The notes below the pieces were generated by a model. That model had not been told where the DNA came from. It did no database searches and saw only the letters and a list, made by a program, of their open reading frames with translations. A DNA stretch of 64,000 nt, from contig CANJJE010000012.1 of the NCBI GenBank assembly GCA_947474755.1, positions 1 to 64,000 on the forward strand, read 5' to 3'. This document shows positions 63,217 to 64,000 of this stretch, piece by piece. Source of the DNA: Burkholderiales bacterium. Its GTDB lineage: Bacteria > Pseudomonadota > Gammaproteobacteria > Burkholderiales > Burkholderiaceae_C. The position numbers and the translations under genes are program-made. Each line of letters opens with the position of its first letter. The first letter of the stretch is position 1.

Positions 63217-64000
63217 TGCGCATGCCTACCCGGCTGAGCCAACTGCCGCGCTTTGTGCAGCAGGTCGCGCAGCGAACTGCGATCCTTCGGCGCAAGGTGG
63301 GTCGCCGCCCCACCTTCCGCCTCTGCTACTTCAGTTGCAGGTCGCATTTCCGCTTTCTGTACTGCGCGTTGCACAGCCTGAAGCAGTCAGCCCGCAATAT
63401 CCGTTTCGAGGTCATCGTCTTCAGCGACACCGACCAGCCGCTCAGCGCTGATCAGATCGCTGCACTCGACGAACTGATCCCCGGCATTCGTGTGATCAAT
63501 TGGCCCAAGAGCATCGGCTGGGGTCCGACGCAGATCGGCTGGATATGGAAAGCCTATGCGCTGGCCGCTGAAGGCGCTGCGGACGATGACGTCATCGCCA
63601 AGGTGGACTCTGATGTCTACTTCTTCAATGACCGCATCTTTCGGGCTGTTGAGCGCAGTCCGGCCGATCTGATCGGCGACGGGCATTTCGTCGGCTTCAA
63701 TTACTGTCAAGGGGGGTGCTATTTCTTTCGCGCCAGTGCCATCCGGGAGGTCAGTGCTTTCCTGGAACAGCGCTCGCTGGCCGATGAACTCGATGTGGCG
63801 GGCATCCATGGCGAGGACGTCGCTGCCCATCACTTGGCCAAGTCGATCGGCCAACGCGTGTGGCTGACCTGGTTCATGATGTTCCCTGACGAACTCCGTA
63901 ACGCAGGGGGCCTGAGCAGGTGGCAGCGCTGGAAGTTCTCCTGCCTTCACTTCGTGATGAAGAACAAGGATGCAATGATCGAGTCGTATCTCCAAGAGAT
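63216..64000 (+). CDS. Putative GT-A type glycosyltransferase (partial, 3' end beyond the window)
   Basis: An open frame of 261 codons starts at ATG 63216 (MRMPTRLSQLPRF) and runs off the right edge. It has RLCYFSCRSHFRFLYCALHSLKQS at its start, then VIAKVDSDVYFF, a D-x-D metal/nucleotide-sugar motif of GT-A enzymes. GIHGEDVAAHHLAKSIG, with an acidic catalytic-like segment, follows. I do not recognise the exact family. It is translationally coupled to the deacetylase and so belongs to the polysaccharide operon. Confidence 0.7.
   Translation, partial: MRMPTRLSQLPRFVQQVAQRTAILRRKVGRRPTFRLCYFSCRSHFRFLYCALHSLKQSARNIRFEVIVFSDTDQPLSADQIAALDELIPGIRVINWPKSIGWGPTQIGWIWKAYALAAEGAADDDVIAKVDSDVYFFNDRIFRAVERSPADLIGDGHFVGFNYCQGGCYFFRASAIREVSAFLEQRSLADELDVAGIHGEDVAAHHLAKSIGQRVWLTWFMMFPDELRNAGGLSRWQRWKFSCLHFVMKNKDAMIESYLQE

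Overview
The window is GC-rich DNA from a betaproteobacterium, most likely of the order Burkholderiales (Leptothrix/Sphaerotilus/Rubrivivax-like). This rests on gene content: glyA-nrdR-prepilins-ribD-ribE-ribBX-ribH-nusB in series, an imuA-imuB pair behind a LexA box, and a full exosortase A (XrtA/PEP-CTERM) exopolysaccharide locus. No database search was possible, so names come from motif and context recognition. I saw no rRNA, tRNA or CRISPR array.

Region 1 (1-11255, minus strand) is an MSHA-type type IV pilus locus, transcribed as PilB/GspE-like ATPase, mshE, mshG, two tandem mshA-like major pilins, mshC, mshD, mshO, mshP and mshQ (cut by the left edge). The order A-C-D-O-P-Q is that of the classical MSHA cluster, but mshH-N do not lie beside it. 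Region 2 (11439-19562, minus) carries tolA, tolR, tolQ, ybgC, an aminotransferase, nusB and the riboflavin genes ribH, ribBX, ribE and ribD. A 464-bp insert flanked by 8-bp direct repeats separates tolQ from tolR. Region 3 (19581-23960, minus) is a second set of minor pilins (fimT, pilE-like, pilW, pilX and an oversized pilV-like gene with an EF-hand-like loop) without pilY1.

Region 4 (24082-35186) is housekeeping: nrdR, glyA, a lytic transglycosylase, ubiD, the SOS-controlled imuA-imuB, greB, spoT/relA, rpoZ and gmk. Region 5 (35347-44446) holds prsR and prsK, the two-component regulators of the PEP-CTERM/XrtA system. They are separated by a compact minus-strand operon with a twin-arginine-signal protein, a PqqD-like peptide chaperone, an HprK-related kinase A, a nucleotidyltransferase and a trypsin-like protease, and by the undecaprenyl-phosphate sugar transferase gene. 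That operon is the most interesting little-described system here.

Region 6 (44678-64000, plus) is the exosortase A/exopolysaccharide locus: export lipoprotein, chain-length determinant, tyrosine autokinase, outer-membrane protein, ATPase, deacetylase, FemAB-like protein, four glycosyltransferases, exosortase A fused to an EpsI domain, amidotransferase, O-ligase-like polymerase, a second deacetylase and a partial glycosyltransferase. Together these should make, modify and export a surface polysaccharide and process PEP-CTERM proteins, although no PEP-CTERM substrate is encoded inside the window.
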